DNA of 64,000 bases from Sphaerimonospora sp050942215 (GCF_050942215.1 NZ_CP192056.1:1922001-1986000); one strand, 5' to 3'. Shown: positions 52,041 to 60,744, counted from the first letter of the stretch. Made by a program: numbers and translations. The notes: generated by a model from the sequence alone, not told the origin.

Positions 52041-52640
52041 TCATTCGCCGTTGCGCAGGTCGGACAGGCGCCCGGGGGTGTACCGCACCTCCTCGAAGCG
52101 TACGGTGCATCCCCTGCCGGTGGGCGACTGCGCGAGGAAGCCGATCTCGGGGTCGCCGTCGAGCGCGAAGTACCTGACGAGATGCCAGAAATCGGTCCCG
52201 GTGGCGACGTGGAAGGCGAACGCGGCGCCCACCCGGGAGACCCGCAGCCGGACGTCGTCTCCCGTCACGCCGATCGAGTTGCAGTCGTCGGACACGCCGC
52301 GGTTCACGACCGTCACGATGGTGGGCCTGCCCTGGGGGGACAGTTCCAGGCAGAACTTCGCCCAGAGGTCGTCTCCCGCGTAGAGCAGCAGCACACCGGC
52401 GTCGTAGGTGGACATCAGGTCGGTCCTGATCCGCGCGCTCAGCGTGAAATCGCCGCCGAGGCGGCCGACCAGCGCGGGGGCGTCGCAGAACCGGCCGGGA
52501 CCGCCCGGATCGGCGAACAGATCGGTCCCGGCGCCCGAGGTGATCGTGAGCGCGTCGTCGCCGTCGACGCTCCACGAGACCGGGGAGTTCAGCACACGCA
52601 GCGGAACGGGAACGGCGGGCAGCGTGACGGCGGCGGTCAT
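52041..52640 (-). CDS. DUF1349 (concanavalin-like) protein
   Basis: A 199-residue beta-jelly-roll of the DUF1349 family (PLRVLNSPVSWSVDGDDALT, DLWAKFCLELSPQGRPTIVT and VRYFALDGDPEIGFLAQSP). Such proteins are predicted lectin-like carbohydrate binders. No secretion signal is visible. It follows the GH10 gene by 60 bp and has its own palindromic operator, so it is probably co-regulated with xylan use. Confidence 0.85.
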   Translation of the reverse strand: MTAAVTLPAVPVPLRVLNSPVSWSVDGDDALTITSGAGTDLFADPGGPGRFCDAPALVGRLGGDFTLSARIRTDLMSTYDAGVLLLYAGDDLWAKFCLELSPQGRPTIVTVVNRGVSDDCNSIGVTGDDVRLRVSRVGAAFAFHVATGTDFWHLVRYFALDGDPEIGFLAQSPTGRGCTVRFEEVRYTPGRLSDLRNGE

Positions 52641-52656
52641 CGGTCCTCCTCGAGGG

Positions 52657-52670
52657 TGAGAGCGCTCTCA
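52657..52670. promoter_or_regulatory. LacI-type palindromic operator
   Basis: TGAGAGCGCTCTCA is a perfect 14-bp palindrome 17 bp upstream of the DUF1349 start. It resembles the CebR-type operator of actinomycetes (TGGGAGCGCTCCCA). A LacI/GalR repressor is the likely binder, though no such gene lies in this window. Confidence 0.7.
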
Positions 52671-52700
52671 TTCAACAGTGCGCGACCGCTCCTGTCGCCA

Positions 52701-53972
52701 TCAGAGGGATACGGCCAGGGCGTTGTCGCCGGGCCTGTCGACCCTGAACGTCGTGGTCGTTCCGGCGGCCGTCAGCTCGTACTCGCCGAGGAACCCGCTG
52801 AACCTCGCCCGGCCGTCGGCGTCGGTGGTCGTCGTGGTGGGGGCCAGCCACCACTCGCCCTTGATGAGCGAGCGCAGCGCCTCGTAGGACGGCTTCGGCG
52901 TGCCGTCCGCCCGGACGAAGCCGCCGGGGGCGCCGAGCCAGGCGCCGCGGTCCGACAGCCCCCAGTACGTCATCGCCTCCACGGAGGGGTGCGAGAGCAG
53001 CGTCTTGTAGTGCCGGACGACCTCGTCGGCCTGGCGCGCCTCGCCCTCCGGTGTCGACGGCCACTCGGCGATCCGGTAGTCGTTCAGGTCGACGATCTCC
53101 GGCGGCATGAGGTGGCCCGAGACGAGGGTCGTCTCGGTGAAGTGGATCGGCAGGCCGTACCGCGAGAACCGCTCCAGGACGTCGAGGGTCTTCTCCTCGC
53201 CCCAGTAGCCCTGGTGCATGTGGCTCTGCAGGCCCAGCGCGTCGATCTCGATGCCCGCCTCCAGCACCCCCTCGATCAGGCATTCGTACGCCGCCGACAT
53301 GTCGAAGTCGTTCAGCAGCAGCGTGGCGTGCGGGCCGGCCTCGCGGGCGGCGTCGAAGACCATGCGCACCATCGGGATGCGGCCCATCTCGCGGCAGATC
53401 CGGGTGATGCCGTTGTCGTACTTGTCGAAGATCGGCATGATCACGACTTCGTTGATGACATCCCACATGTCGATGAGTCCGGCGAAGTCGGTCATGTCGC
53501 GCTTGATGCGGGCGACCTGCTCGCGGGCGATGTCGGCGTTCGACAGGTCCTTCAGCCACTCGGCGGTCTCGGTGTGCCAGGCCAGCGGGTGGCCCTTGAC
53601 CACGCAGCCGCGCTCGGCGAACCAGCGCGCGGCGGCGAGCAGCCGCGCGGTGTCCGGACGCCCCCGCTCGGGCTCGAACTGACCCCAGTAGAAGGGCAGC
53701 GTGGCGAAATTGAACAGGCCGAACCACAGGTCGGCCAGCCGCTCGGCCTCGGCGGCCTCCGGGGATCCGGCCGCCGGTACGCCGTTCGCGAGCGGCAGGA
53801 AGTCGAAGCCGATGCAGCCGAACAGGAACTTGTGGTCGCGCTGTGCGATCGTCACCTCTCGATCGGCGATCGGCGCACCGTTCTCCGTGACCGTGACGGT
53901 GACCTCGGCGGTGCGGTGCTTCCTGATCGCCGGGTCGGGGGCGAAACCGGTGTGGTCGGAGTGCGACGGCAT
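52701..53972 (-). CDS. GH10-type endo-beta-1,4-xylanase, apparently non-secreted
   Basis: A 423-residue glycoside hydrolase family 10 protein. Predicted catalytic Glu residues: acid/base in DMWDVINEVVIM and nucleophile in LPIHFTETTLVSG; GHPLAWHTE and LGLQSHMH are further GH10 landmarks. A short N-terminal beta domain precedes it and a C-terminal Ig-like segment (DADGRARFSGFLGEYELT) follows. No signal peptide is seen with the ATG at 53972, which has GGAGG eight bases upstream. Cytosolic action on imported xylo-oligosaccharides is inferred. Confidence 0.88.
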   Translation of the reverse strand: MPSHSDHTGFAPDPAIRKHRTAEVTVTVTENGAPIADREVTIAQRDHKFLFGCIGFDFLPLANGVPAAGSPEAAEAERLADLWFGLFNFATLPFYWGQFEPERGRPDTARLLAAARWFAERGCVVKGHPLAWHTETAEWLKDLSNADIAREQVARIKRDMTDFAGLIDMWDVINEVVIMPIFDKYDNGITRICREMGRIPMVRMVFDAAREAGPHATLLLNDFDMSAAYECLIEGVLEAGIEIDALGLQSHMHQGYWGEEKTLDVLERFSRYGLPIHFTETTLVSGHLMPPEIVDLNDYRIAEWPSTPEGEARQADEVVRHYKTLLSHPSVEAMTYWGLSDRGAWLGAPGGFVRADGTPKPSYEALRSLIKGEWWLAPTTTTTDADGRARFSGFLGEYELTAAGTTTTFRVDRPGDNALAVSL

Positions 53973-54002
53973 CGCGGTGGCCTCCAGGAGTGCTCGGGCG
54001 GG

Positions 54003-54015
54003 GGAGACGCTCTCC
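54003..54015. promoter_or_regulatory. Imperfect LacI-type inverted repeat upstream of the GH10 gene
   Basis: GGAGA-CGC-TCTCC, an inverted repeat with a three-base centre, lies 30 bp before the xylanase start and shares its half-sites with the palindrome at 52657-52670. Confidence 0.45.
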
Positions 54016-54111
54016 GGGGACATGGTCGCCCCGGAGAACGATTTCGAGCACGGTACCGCTAAACCCCCTGTGCCCACAGGCGTCCCGCGGCACGCCGTGC
54101 CCGCGGACGGA

Positions 54112-55215
54112 TCAGCGGGGACGGTCGGCACGGGGGCCGTGCCGGTGGTCGGCGAGGAGGGCGTGGTGGTCGACGCCGTCGTGGGGGAGGGGGTCGGCGT
54201 GCACGATGGCGGCGGTCAGCCGGGGGATGGCGTGGATCAGGCCGTGCTCGGCCTCGACCGCGATCCGGTGCGCCTCGATCACGCTGCAGGCCGGGTCGAC
54301 GATCACCTCGCACTCGGCCCGGAGGTGGTGGCCGATCCAGCGCAGCCGCACCTGCCCGATGCCGAGCACCCCGGGCGTCGCGCGCAGCGTCGCCTCGGCC
54401 AGGTCCACGATGGCGGGATCCACCGCGTCCATCAGCCTGCGGTACACCTCGCGCGCCGCCTGCCGGAGCACGGCGAGGATGGCGACGGTGATGAGCAGGC
54501 CGACGACCGGGTCGGCCCGGTTCCAGCCCAGCGCCGTCCCGCCCGCGCTCGCCAGCACGGCCAGCGAGGTGAACCCGTCGGTCCGGGCGTGCAGGCCGTC
54601 GGCGACCAGCGCGGCCGACCCGATCTGCCTGCCGACGCGGATGCGGTAGCGGGCCACCAGTTCGTTGCCGGCGAACCCCACCAGCGCCGCGCCCGCGACC
54701 GCGCCCAGCTCGCTCATCTCCCGGGGGTCGAGCAGCCGGTCGAACGCCGTCTTGGCAGCGAGGACGGCGGAGGCCGCGATCGTCAGCACGATCACGACTC
54801 CGGCCAGGTCCTCGGCCCGCCCGTAGCCGTAGGTGTAGCGCCGGGTCGGCGGGCGGCGGCCGAGCAGGAACGCGATGCCCAGCGGGACAGCGGTCAGGGC
54901 GTCGGCGGCGTTGTGCAGCGTGTCGCCCAGCAGCGCCACCGATCCCGAGATGGCCACCACCACGGCCTGGATCACCGTGGTCGTGCCCAGCACGGCGAGG
55001 GAGATCCATAACGCCCGCATCCCGCGGGCGGAGGTCTCCATCGCCGCGTCGATCTTGTCCGACGTCTCGTGCGAGTGCGGCCGCAGCGCGTGCCTGATCC
55101 GCTCGCCCAGCGGCCTCAGCGACGCCTGACCGGATCCGTGCCCGTGTCCGTGCCCGTGTTCCTGTCCGTCGCCGTGGTCGTACGGGTGGCCAGGCTCGGT
55201 CTTCTCCCGGCTCAT
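54112..55215 (-). CDS. Cation diffusion facilitator (zinc/cobalt exporter type)
   Basis: A 367-residue metal efflux protein with a His-rich N-terminus (DGQEHGHGHGHGSGQ), six transmembrane helices and the CDF transport-site motifs LLGDTLHNAADALTAVP (TM2) and ADGLHARTDGFTSLAVL (TM5), which carry the HxxxD ligands. The C-terminal cytosolic domain (RATPGVLGIGQVRLRWIGH) is the usual dimerisation ferredoxin-like fold. Zinc, cobalt or iron are plausible substrates. Start ATG 55215 gives the family-typical length; its ribosome site is weak. Confidence 0.92.
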   Translation of the reverse strand: MSREKTEPGHPYDHGDGQEHGHGHGHGSGQASLRPLGERIRHALRPHSHETSDKIDAAMETSARGMRALWISLAVLGTTTVIQAVVVAISGSVALLGDTLHNAADALTAVPLGIAFLLGRRPPTRRYTYGYGRAEDLAGVVIVLTIAASAVLAAKTAFDRLLDPREMSELGAVAGAALVGFAGNELVARYRIRVGRQIGSAALVADGLHARTDGFTSLAVLASAGGTALGWNRADPVVGLLITVAILAVLRQAAREVYRRLMDAVDPAIVDLAEATLRATPGVLGIGQVRLRWIGHHLRAECEVIVDPACSVIEAHRIAVEAEHGLIHAIPRLTAAIVHADPLPHDGVDHHALLADHRHGPRADRPR

Positions 55216-55324
55216 GAAGGAGATGATGCCCGCGGAAAGGCTCGGAGGCACCTCGCCGGCGCACATCTCGTACGGATCAGGCCACATCGGTGCGGAGGAC
55301 CGCTGAGGCGGCCGGGGACGTCCG

Positions 55325-56083
55325 TCAGGCGAGCAGCCGGTCGAGCCAGGAGTTCCAGGCGGTCTCGGCGGTCTGCTCGTCCACGTCGTCGGAGAAGATG
55401 TGATGCCCGAGGACCAGCGCGTTGCCCCGTGAGGGACCGGAATGGATGAACCGGTACAACCCGTCGCCGGTGCGAACACCCAGGAAGGTCGGCAGGCCGG
55501 CGTAGTCGACGACGCCCTCGATCGCGGGGAGCCCTTCGACGGCGAGTCGTACCGGCGCGCCCTGGGCGATCGGGCCGGAGAGCTCAAGCGCCCCGGTCAG
55601 CGCCGTCCACACCTGCTCGGGGTCGCCGGCCTTCGGGCGGGCGGCCGAGACGATGCCCGTCGTGGTCCGGCCGGGGAAATGCGCGAGGTACTGGGCGAGA
55701 GTGTGCAGGTACATGTCCCAGCCCACGCCCAGGGCCTCGTACTCGCTCTCCCAGTCGTCGCCGAGCACACCGCTCTGCACGAGACGCAGGACCGTGCTGC
55801 CGCCGCCGCGGCCCTCGATGAGATAGTCGAGGGCCATGAAGGCGCCGCCGGGGCTCTCGTCGCTGCGGTAGGCGAACCGTTCGCCCGGCTTCCAGGCGGT
55901 CACCGTGGACTGCTCGACGCCGCCCATCATCGTGAACCGGCCTCTGCCGCCCTCGCGCGGCTCGATCTCGGTGCGCCCCATGAACCAGGAGTCGATTCCC
56001 GGGCCGGTGGCGATGGCGTCCCACACCTGCTCTGGTGTGGCGGCCAGCTCGATCTCCTTGGACAGTTCGAATTCGTGCGCCAT
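55325..56083 (-). CDS. SRPBCC (AHSA1-type) protein
   Basis: A 252-residue protein with an SRPBCC hydrophobic-ligand fold in the first 150 residues (ELAATPEQVWDAIATGPGID, RFTMMGGVEQSTVTAWKPGE) and a second, degenerate half. AHSA1-like members commonly pair with ArsR regulators, as here. The ATG at 56083 follows GGAGAG and overlaps the regulator stop region, so the two are translationally coupled. The ligand is unknown. Confidence 0.9.
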   Translation of the reverse strand: MAHEFELSKEIELAATPEQVWDAIATGPGIDSWFMGRTEIEPREGGRGRFTMMGGVEQSTVTAWKPGERFAYRSDESPGGAFMALDYLIEGRGGGSTVLRLVQSGVLGDDWESEYEALGVGWDMYLHTLAQYLAHFPGRTTTGIVSAARPKAGDPEQVWTALTGALELSGPIAQGAPVRLAVEGLPAIEGVVDYAGLPTFLGVRTGDGLYRFIHSGPSRGNALVLGHHIFSDDVDEQTAETAWNSWLDRLLA

Positions 56084-56084
56084 C

Positions 56085-56687
56085 TCATCTCTCCTGGGTC
56101 TCGGTGCCGGGACGGACGCTGGGGTGCAGCGCCACGACCACGCGGTGCTCACGCCCGCCCTCGGCCGTCTCGTCGTGATATCTGCTCACCAGAGCGGTGA
56201 CCGCTTCGGCGAGTTCCGTGGCGAACGCGGCCCGATCGGCGGCCGAGGCGAATCGCACCTGCCCGTCGATCGCGAACGTGGCCGTCTTCCGGCGGGCTCT
56301 GGCAGCCCCGCTGATCAACGTGCCCACATCGCGTACCAGCTGGGCGGCGAGGGCCAGCAGCCATCTGGCAGAGAGCTGGTCGGGCGCGCGCGCCGGGTCC
56401 GGCGCCACAGCGGCGAGCGCCGCCGGAGAGATCACGAACGAGGCCGCGGTCGCCCGCATCACCCGCTCTGTGACGTTCCCCTTCCTCCGCTCCTCGACCA
56501 GTTCCACCAGGCCGTGCCGTTCCAGTGTCTTGAGGTGGTAGTTGACCTTCTGCCGCGGCAGGCCGATCCGGGCCGCCAGCATCGTCGCGGAGGCGGGCTC
56601 GGCCAGCTCGGCGAGCAGCCGGGCCCGCACCGGATCCAGTGAGACCTCGGCCGCCGCCGGGTCCTCGATGATCGCCACGTCCAACAT
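56085..56687 (-). CDS. ArsR-type transcriptional regulator
   Basis: A 200-residue winged-helix protein (SLDPVRARLLAELAEPASAT then MLAARIGLPRQKVNYHLKTL and HGLVELVEERRKGN) with a helical C-terminus. It is the first gene of the pair with the SRPBCC protein, whose start lies 1 bp after its stop, and it likely controls this pair. No arsenic-type Cys motif is present in the helix-turn-helix, so it does not sense metal. Confidence 0.9.
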   Translation of the reverse strand: MLDVAIIEDPAAAEVSLDPVRARLLAELAEPASATMLAARIGLPRQKVNYHLKTLERHGLVELVEERRKGNVTERVMRATAASFVISPAALAAVAPDPARAPDQLSARWLLALAAQLVRDVGTLISGAARARRKTATFAIDGQVRFASAADRAAFATELAEAVTALVSRYHDETAEGGREHRVVVALHPSVRPGTETQER

Positions 56688-56861
56688 GTCCCAACCATCT
56701 CACCGAAAATAAAAATCGTCAAGACAGCAGAAGTTGTCGGTGAGAGAGCGCAAAGTCGATCTTAGAAGAGCATTACGCGCGACACATTGTGCGGCGGACC
56801 GGTCACGCTGTGTAATCACAGAGGGCGATGAGCCAGACCTACCTGGTTCGAAGGAGTGACT

Positions 56862-57785
56862 ATGACGTTCACAGCGATGCAACCCTCTTACATGACCACC
56901 ACGCCGCTGGGCTACGCGACTCAGCAGCAGATCTCGCCTCTGCAGCTCGGCCAGCTCACTCAGCAGCCTGGTCAGCAGCAGGCGCTCTCGATCAGTCAGT
57001 CGACCCGGCAGGAGGAGCAGATCCACCCCCAGGAGCACCTGGTGAGCCCGCGGACCTTCTGGGCCAGGATCGCCCGGGTGGGCATCCGGCACGGTGTACC
57101 GGCCGCCCGTCAGGTCCTGGAGACGGTCCTCTACCAGCAGGCCGCCCAGCAGCACGCCGTGGCGCCCCAGATCGCTCAGCTCGGCATGGCCATGCCGCAG
57201 CTCGCGGGCCAGCAGGCCTCGCTGCTCAACGGGACGATCCAGCAGGAGGAGCAGGTCCACCCGCAGGAGCACCTGGTGAGCCCGCAGACCTTCTGGACCA
57301 AGGTCGCCCGCATGACCGTCCGGCACGGTGTCGAGGTGGCCCGCCAGATCCTGGACGTCCTGCAGACCCAGCACCAGGTCGAGCAGCAGATCCAGGAGCA
57401 GGCGGTGGAGCAGGTTCTGCGGCAGCAGATCCAGCAGCAGCTCGCCAACCCGTACGCCCAGGGGCAGTACCAGCCGCAGTACGGCCAGGCGCTCGGCCTG
57501 CAGGCCGTTCCGCAGCACGCTCAGGCCTACGGCCAGCACCTCGTCCCGCAGATCGCGCTGAACCCGCTGAACGCGATCAACTCGCTGGGCGCCGTGAACC
57601 CGCTGAACGCGATCAACTCGCTGGGCGGCGTGAACCCGCTGGCCGCGATGAATCCGCTGAGCGCGGTGAGCCAGCAGCAGTACGGCCAGCAGCAGTACGG
57701 CCAGCAGGTGTCGCCTCAGTACGTCACCCAGCAGCACCAGCAGGCCGCACAGCAGACGCCGGTGGCGGCCGGCGCCGGATTCTGA
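56862..57785 (+). CDS. Gln-rich protein with two copies of a HPQEHLVSP-TFW motif
   Basis: A 307-residue protein rich in Gln, Ala and Leu. A 45-residue motif appears twice, 78 codons apart: EEQIHPQEHLVSPRTFWARI then VGIRHGVPAARQVLETVL (about 50-95), and EEQVHPQEHLVSPQTFWTKV then MTVRHGVEVARQILDVL (about 128-172). The rest is low complexity, including LNPLNAINSLG-type repeats near 230-265. No signal peptide or membrane segment. ATG 56862 follows AAGGAG. It heads an apparent operon with an S8 peptidase. Family unknown; candidate substrate or scaffold. Confidence 0.85.
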   Translation: MTFTAMQPSYMTTTPLGYATQQQISPLQLGQLTQQPGQQQALSISQSTRQEEQIHPQEHLVSPRTFWARIARVGIRHGVPAARQVLETVLYQQAAQQHAVAPQIAQLGMAMPQLAGQQASLLNGTIQQEEQVHPQEHLVSPQTFWTKVARMTVRHGVEVARQILDVLQTQHQVEQQIQEQAVEQVLRQQIQQQLANPYAQGQYQPQYGQALGLQAVPQHAQAYGQHLVPQIALNPLNAINSLGAVNPLNAINSLGGVNPLAAMNPLSAVSQQQYGQQQYGQQVSPQYVTQQHQQAAQQTPVAAGAGF

Positions 57786-57795
57786 GCGGAGGCAC

Positions 57796-58194
57796 ATGGT
57801 GGACTCGATGGGCGGAGGAGCTCCCTGGCCCGGCACCGTCTCGGGCGGAGCCGGCATGGTGCCCGATCCGGCCATGAACCCGGGGATGGCCATGACGACC
57901 GGTCCGGCGATGGGTATGGCGGTCGGCGCGGCCACGGGGCCGGCGATGTCGCCGATCCCGGGCCGCCCGGCGACGCTGATCCCAGCGCAGGTGCAGTGCG
58001 CGGTGACCCTCCAGCAGCTCTACGGCTGGTTGCAGGTGTCACTCCCGCAGGCGCCGCAGGTGGCGGGAATCATCCCGCCGCTGGTGCAGGCGGTGCAGCT
58101 GTACCGGGCCGGGCAGTACGAGGCGTGCCTGGCGCAGCTCCAGGCCGTCCTCGGCGTCGTCAACAGCGGCCGGCCCACGGTTCCACTCCTGTGA
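57796..58194 (+). CDS. Small Met/Gly/Pro-rich protein of the second S8 module
   Basis: A 132-residue protein with a flexible N-terminal half (PAMNPGMAMTTGPAMGMAV and similar, about 1-60) and a helical C-terminal half (VTLQQLYGWLQVSLPQAPQV then LVQAVQLYRAGQYEACLAQL). It starts 10 bp after the Gln-rich gene, so the two are co-transcribed. The C-terminal half recalls a single TPR-like hairpin. The function is unknown. Confidence 0.75.
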   Translation: MVDSMGGGAPWPGTVSGGAGMVPDPAMNPGMAMTTGPAMGMAVGAATGPAMSPIPGRPATLIPAQVQCAVTLQQLYGWLQVSLPQAPQVAGIIPPLVQAVQLYRAGQYEACLAQLQAVLGVVNSGRPTVPLL

Positions 58195-58210
58195 CGGAGT
58201 TCGAATGAAT

Positions 58211-58242
58211 GGCCCGGACCGGCCGCCTGGCCGGTCCGGGCC
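58211..58242 (+). terminator. Hairpin 1 between small gene and S8 peptidase gene
   Basis: GGCCCGGACCGGCC (58211-58224) and GGCCGGTCCGGGCC (58229-58242) form a perfect 14-bp stem with a GCCT loop, 17 bp after the stop codon. It probably ends most transcripts of the two small genes. Confidence 0.8.
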
Positions 58243-58244
58243 CC

Positions 58245-58273
58245 CAAGGGGGTGTCCCGGGAACACCCCCTTG
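58245..58273 (+). terminator. Hairpin 2 in the same gap
   Basis: CAAGGGGGTGT (58245-58255) pairs with ACACCCCCTTG (58263-58273) across a seven-base loop, two bases after hairpin 1. Two tandem stems this strong are unusual within one transcription unit. Confidence 0.75.
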
Positions 58274-58344
58274 CCGTGTAATTCCCGTCGAGCCCTCTGG
58301 TGCGGCCGGCGAGACCAGCCTGAGCTGGGGAGAGTCGAGACGTT

Positions 58345-60744
58345 GTGACCAGTAACGACAAGCCCAAGGACGGAAGCGAGTCGCGCTCACCGGCGTCGAG
58401 CAGGGGGAGGCAGCCGACCCGGCAGATGCCGCATGTGGTGGAGCCGCGTCCGATGCGCTACATGGTGGCCGCGCTGCGACAGCCGTACCTGTCGGCGATG
58501 GGGGTGAGCGCGCAGCCCCTGGACGCCGACGGTCTGTGCGAGCTGCTGGAGAACGACCCTGAGGTGACCGTGCGTCGCCGGCTGCCCGGCCACCCGGGAC
58601 GGCCGGCCCGCACCGAGCCGCAGGGACGGCATCAGGGGCCCGCCTTTCCGGCGACGGCCCCTCATCTGATGGCCCCTCACCTGATGGGCACGCAGGTGAT
58701 GGGCCCCCAGGTGATGGGAACGAGTGCCCCGTTCCCCGAGATCGTGATCGTGGACATGACCGCCGAGCACGCTCTCGAACTGCACATGAAATACCCGCAG
58801 GTGCTCATCGAGCGCGACCGGCTGCTGACCTACAGCGAGGTGCCGGGGCCGCCGCGCAGGCGCCGTACGGCCGCTGCCGTGGTGCCGTCGGGAGTGGTGA
58901 GCACCTTCACGTTCCTGGTGCGCGACGGCGACGGCAAGCCGGTGCCGGGCGCCACCGTGTTCGTCACCGGTTTCGGCTGGCCCGCCCAGGGCGTGACGGG
59001 CGCCGACGGCAGGGCCACGGTGACACTCGCCGGTGAGACGCCGGAGTCCATCGTCAGCCTGGTGGTCAAGCCTCGCGCCGGCCACTGGAGTTTCCAGCTC
59101 GACCGCCCGTCCCTGTCCACGAGCAGGGACAACCTGATCGAACTGGTGAAGCTCTCCGAGACCTTCGAGGGCTTCCCCGGGCACCAGCTCTTCGGCTGGG
59201 GGCAGCAGGCGATGAACCTCGACCGGCTGCCGCCCACGTTCCGGGGCGCCGGTGTGAAGGTCGCGGTCATCGACTCAGGAGCGGCGATCGACCATCCCGA
59301 TCTGCTCAACCGCATCAGCGGCGGCATCGACCTCTCCGACCACAAGCCCGACGGCTGGGCGGTGGACACGGCCCACCACGGCTCTCACTGCGCCGCGATC
59401 ATCGGCGGCGCCGACGACGGTCAGGGCGTCGTCGGCTTCGCGGTCGAGGCCGAGGTGCACGCCTGCAAGATCTTCCCCGGGGGGCGGTTCAGCGATCTCA
59501 TCGAGGCCCTCGACTACTGCATAGAGCAGCGGATCGATGTGGTGAACCTGAGCCTCGGCAGCAGGCACCCGTCCCAGCTCGTCGCCGCCAAGATCGAGCA
59601 GGCACGCGAAGCGGGCGTGGCGTGCGTGGTCGCGGCGGGCAACGACGGCGGGCCCGTGGGCTTTCCCGGAAACCTGCCCACGGTGCTGACCGTCGCGGCC
59701 ATCGGGCGGGTCGGCACCTTCCCCACCGGCACCGCGCACGCCGCCGAGATCATGGAGCCGTGCACGGGAGAGGGATACTTCTCGCCCAGATTCACCTGTC
59801 ACGGTCCGGGGGTCGACGTCTGCGCGCCCGGCGTGGCGGTGCTGTCGGCCGTGCCCTCCGGCGACTACGCCGTGTGGGACGGCACCTCGATGGCCGCGCC
59901 GCACGTCACCGGCCTCGCAGCTCTCGTGCTCGCGCACCACCCCGACCTGTACGACGGGTACGGCACGCGCGACGCCCGGCGGGTCGAGCGCCTTTTCCAG
60001 ATCATCAAGTCGAGCTGCCTGCCGCTCGACCTCGGTGACCCGGGCCGCACCGGAGCCGGGCTGCCCAACGCGCTGCTCGCCCTGGGACCGGCCCTCGCGC
60101 TCATCACGCCGGAACTCACCGCCGACATCGGCTCCGGCGACCTCTCGGCGGGCGGCGTCCAGGGCCTGCTCGACCGGCTCACCGCCGAGATGGCCTGGGC
60201 CGGCCTGCTCGTGCCCGGTCCGGTGGATCCGGACGCCGGTGGAGCATGGGCGATGACCGGCGGAACGGAGCACATCGACGGGGCTCCGGTGGCCGCCGGG
60301 ATCGCCGGCGATCCGTCCGCGGCCGAGGCCGGGCCCGGCGTCGTCGCTCGGCCGGGCGGACAGCGGACCGGTGGGCAGCGGACCGGCGGGCAGGGAAACG
60401 GCGGACACGAAGGCGGGGTGACGGGCAAGCACGCCAACGGGACCATCCCCGGCAGCGGACGGGGCACGACGCTCAACGGCCCGACGGCCGCCGGCGCGCC
60501 GCCGGCCGGGCACGCCGCGCCCGGCGGCGCAGGACCGGCCGTGTCCTTCGGCCCCGCGCCGTACGCCCGGCAGCCGGCGGCGGCCGGTCCTTCTCCGGGG
60601 GCCCCGATCGGCGGCGGGCCGATCGGCTTCCCTCCCGGTCAGGCGAACGGCGGGGGCCTGGGCCTGCCCGCGTTCTCCTGGCTGACCGAGGAGATGCGGG
60701 CGGCCGGGCTGATCGACGGGCAGGTGACCGGCCTGTCCGGTTGA
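58345..60744 (+). CDS. S8 family (subtilisin-like) serine peptidase with disordered C-terminus
   Basis: A 799-residue peptidase. Catalytic residues: Asp310 in VKVAVIDSGAAIDHPD, His345 in TAHHGSHCAAIIGG, oxyanion Asn433 in VAAGNDGGPVGFP and Ser515 in DGTSMAAPHVTGLAAL. The N-terminal 160 residues hold a propeptide-like region (about 35-165), followed by an Ig-like or transthyretin-like segment (TFLVRDGDGKPVPGATVFVT). The last 150 residues are Gly/Pro/Ala-rich and end in a short helix. No Sec signal peptide is seen. GTG start at 58345. It is the main gene of the second module and is unlike the peptidase at 27839 outside the catalytic core. Confidence 0.92.
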   Translation: MTSNDKPKDGSESRSPASSRGRQPTRQMPHVVEPRPMRYMVAALRQPYLSAMGVSAQPLDADGLCELLENDPEVTVRRRLPGHPGRPARTEPQGRHQGPAFPATAPHLMAPHLMGTQVMGPQVMGTSAPFPEIVIVDMTAEHALELHMKYPQVLIERDRLLTYSEVPGPPRRRRTAAAVVPSGVVSTFTFLVRDGDGKPVPGATVFVTGFGWPAQGVTGADGRATVTLAGETPESIVSLVVKPRAGHWSFQLDRPSLSTSRDNLIELVKLSETFEGFPGHQLFGWGQQAMNLDRLPPTFRGAGVKVAVIDSGAAIDHPDLLNRISGGIDLSDHKPDGWAVDTAHHGSHCAAIIGGADDGQGVVGFAVEAEVHACKIFPGGRFSDLIEALDYCIEQRIDVVNLSLGSRHPSQLVAAKIEQAREAGVACVVAAGNDGGPVGFPGNLPTVLTVAAIGRVGTFPTGTAHAAEIMEPCTGEGYFSPRFTCHGPGVDVCAPGVAVLSAVPSGDYAVWDGTSMAAPHVTGLAALVLAHHPDLYDGYGTRDARRVERLFQIIKSSCLPLDLGDPGRTGAGLPNALLALGPALALITPELTADIGSGDLSAGGVQGLLDRLTAEMAWAGLLVPGPVDPDAGGAWAMTGGTEHIDGAPVAAGIAGDPSAAEAGPGVVARPGGQRTGGQRTGGQGNGGHEGGVTGKHANGTIPGSGRGTTLNGPTAAGAPPAGHAAPGGAGPAVSFGPAPYARQPAAAGPSPGAPIGGGPIGFPPGQANGGGLGLPAFSWLTEEMRAAGLIDGQVTGLSG

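Noticed and set aside
56700..57935. Antisense frame over the Gln-rich gene, Leu/Arg-rich
   Set aside because: Gln codons read backwards give Leu codons, which explains the Leu-rich product; the forward frame has a good ribosome site and duplicated motif.
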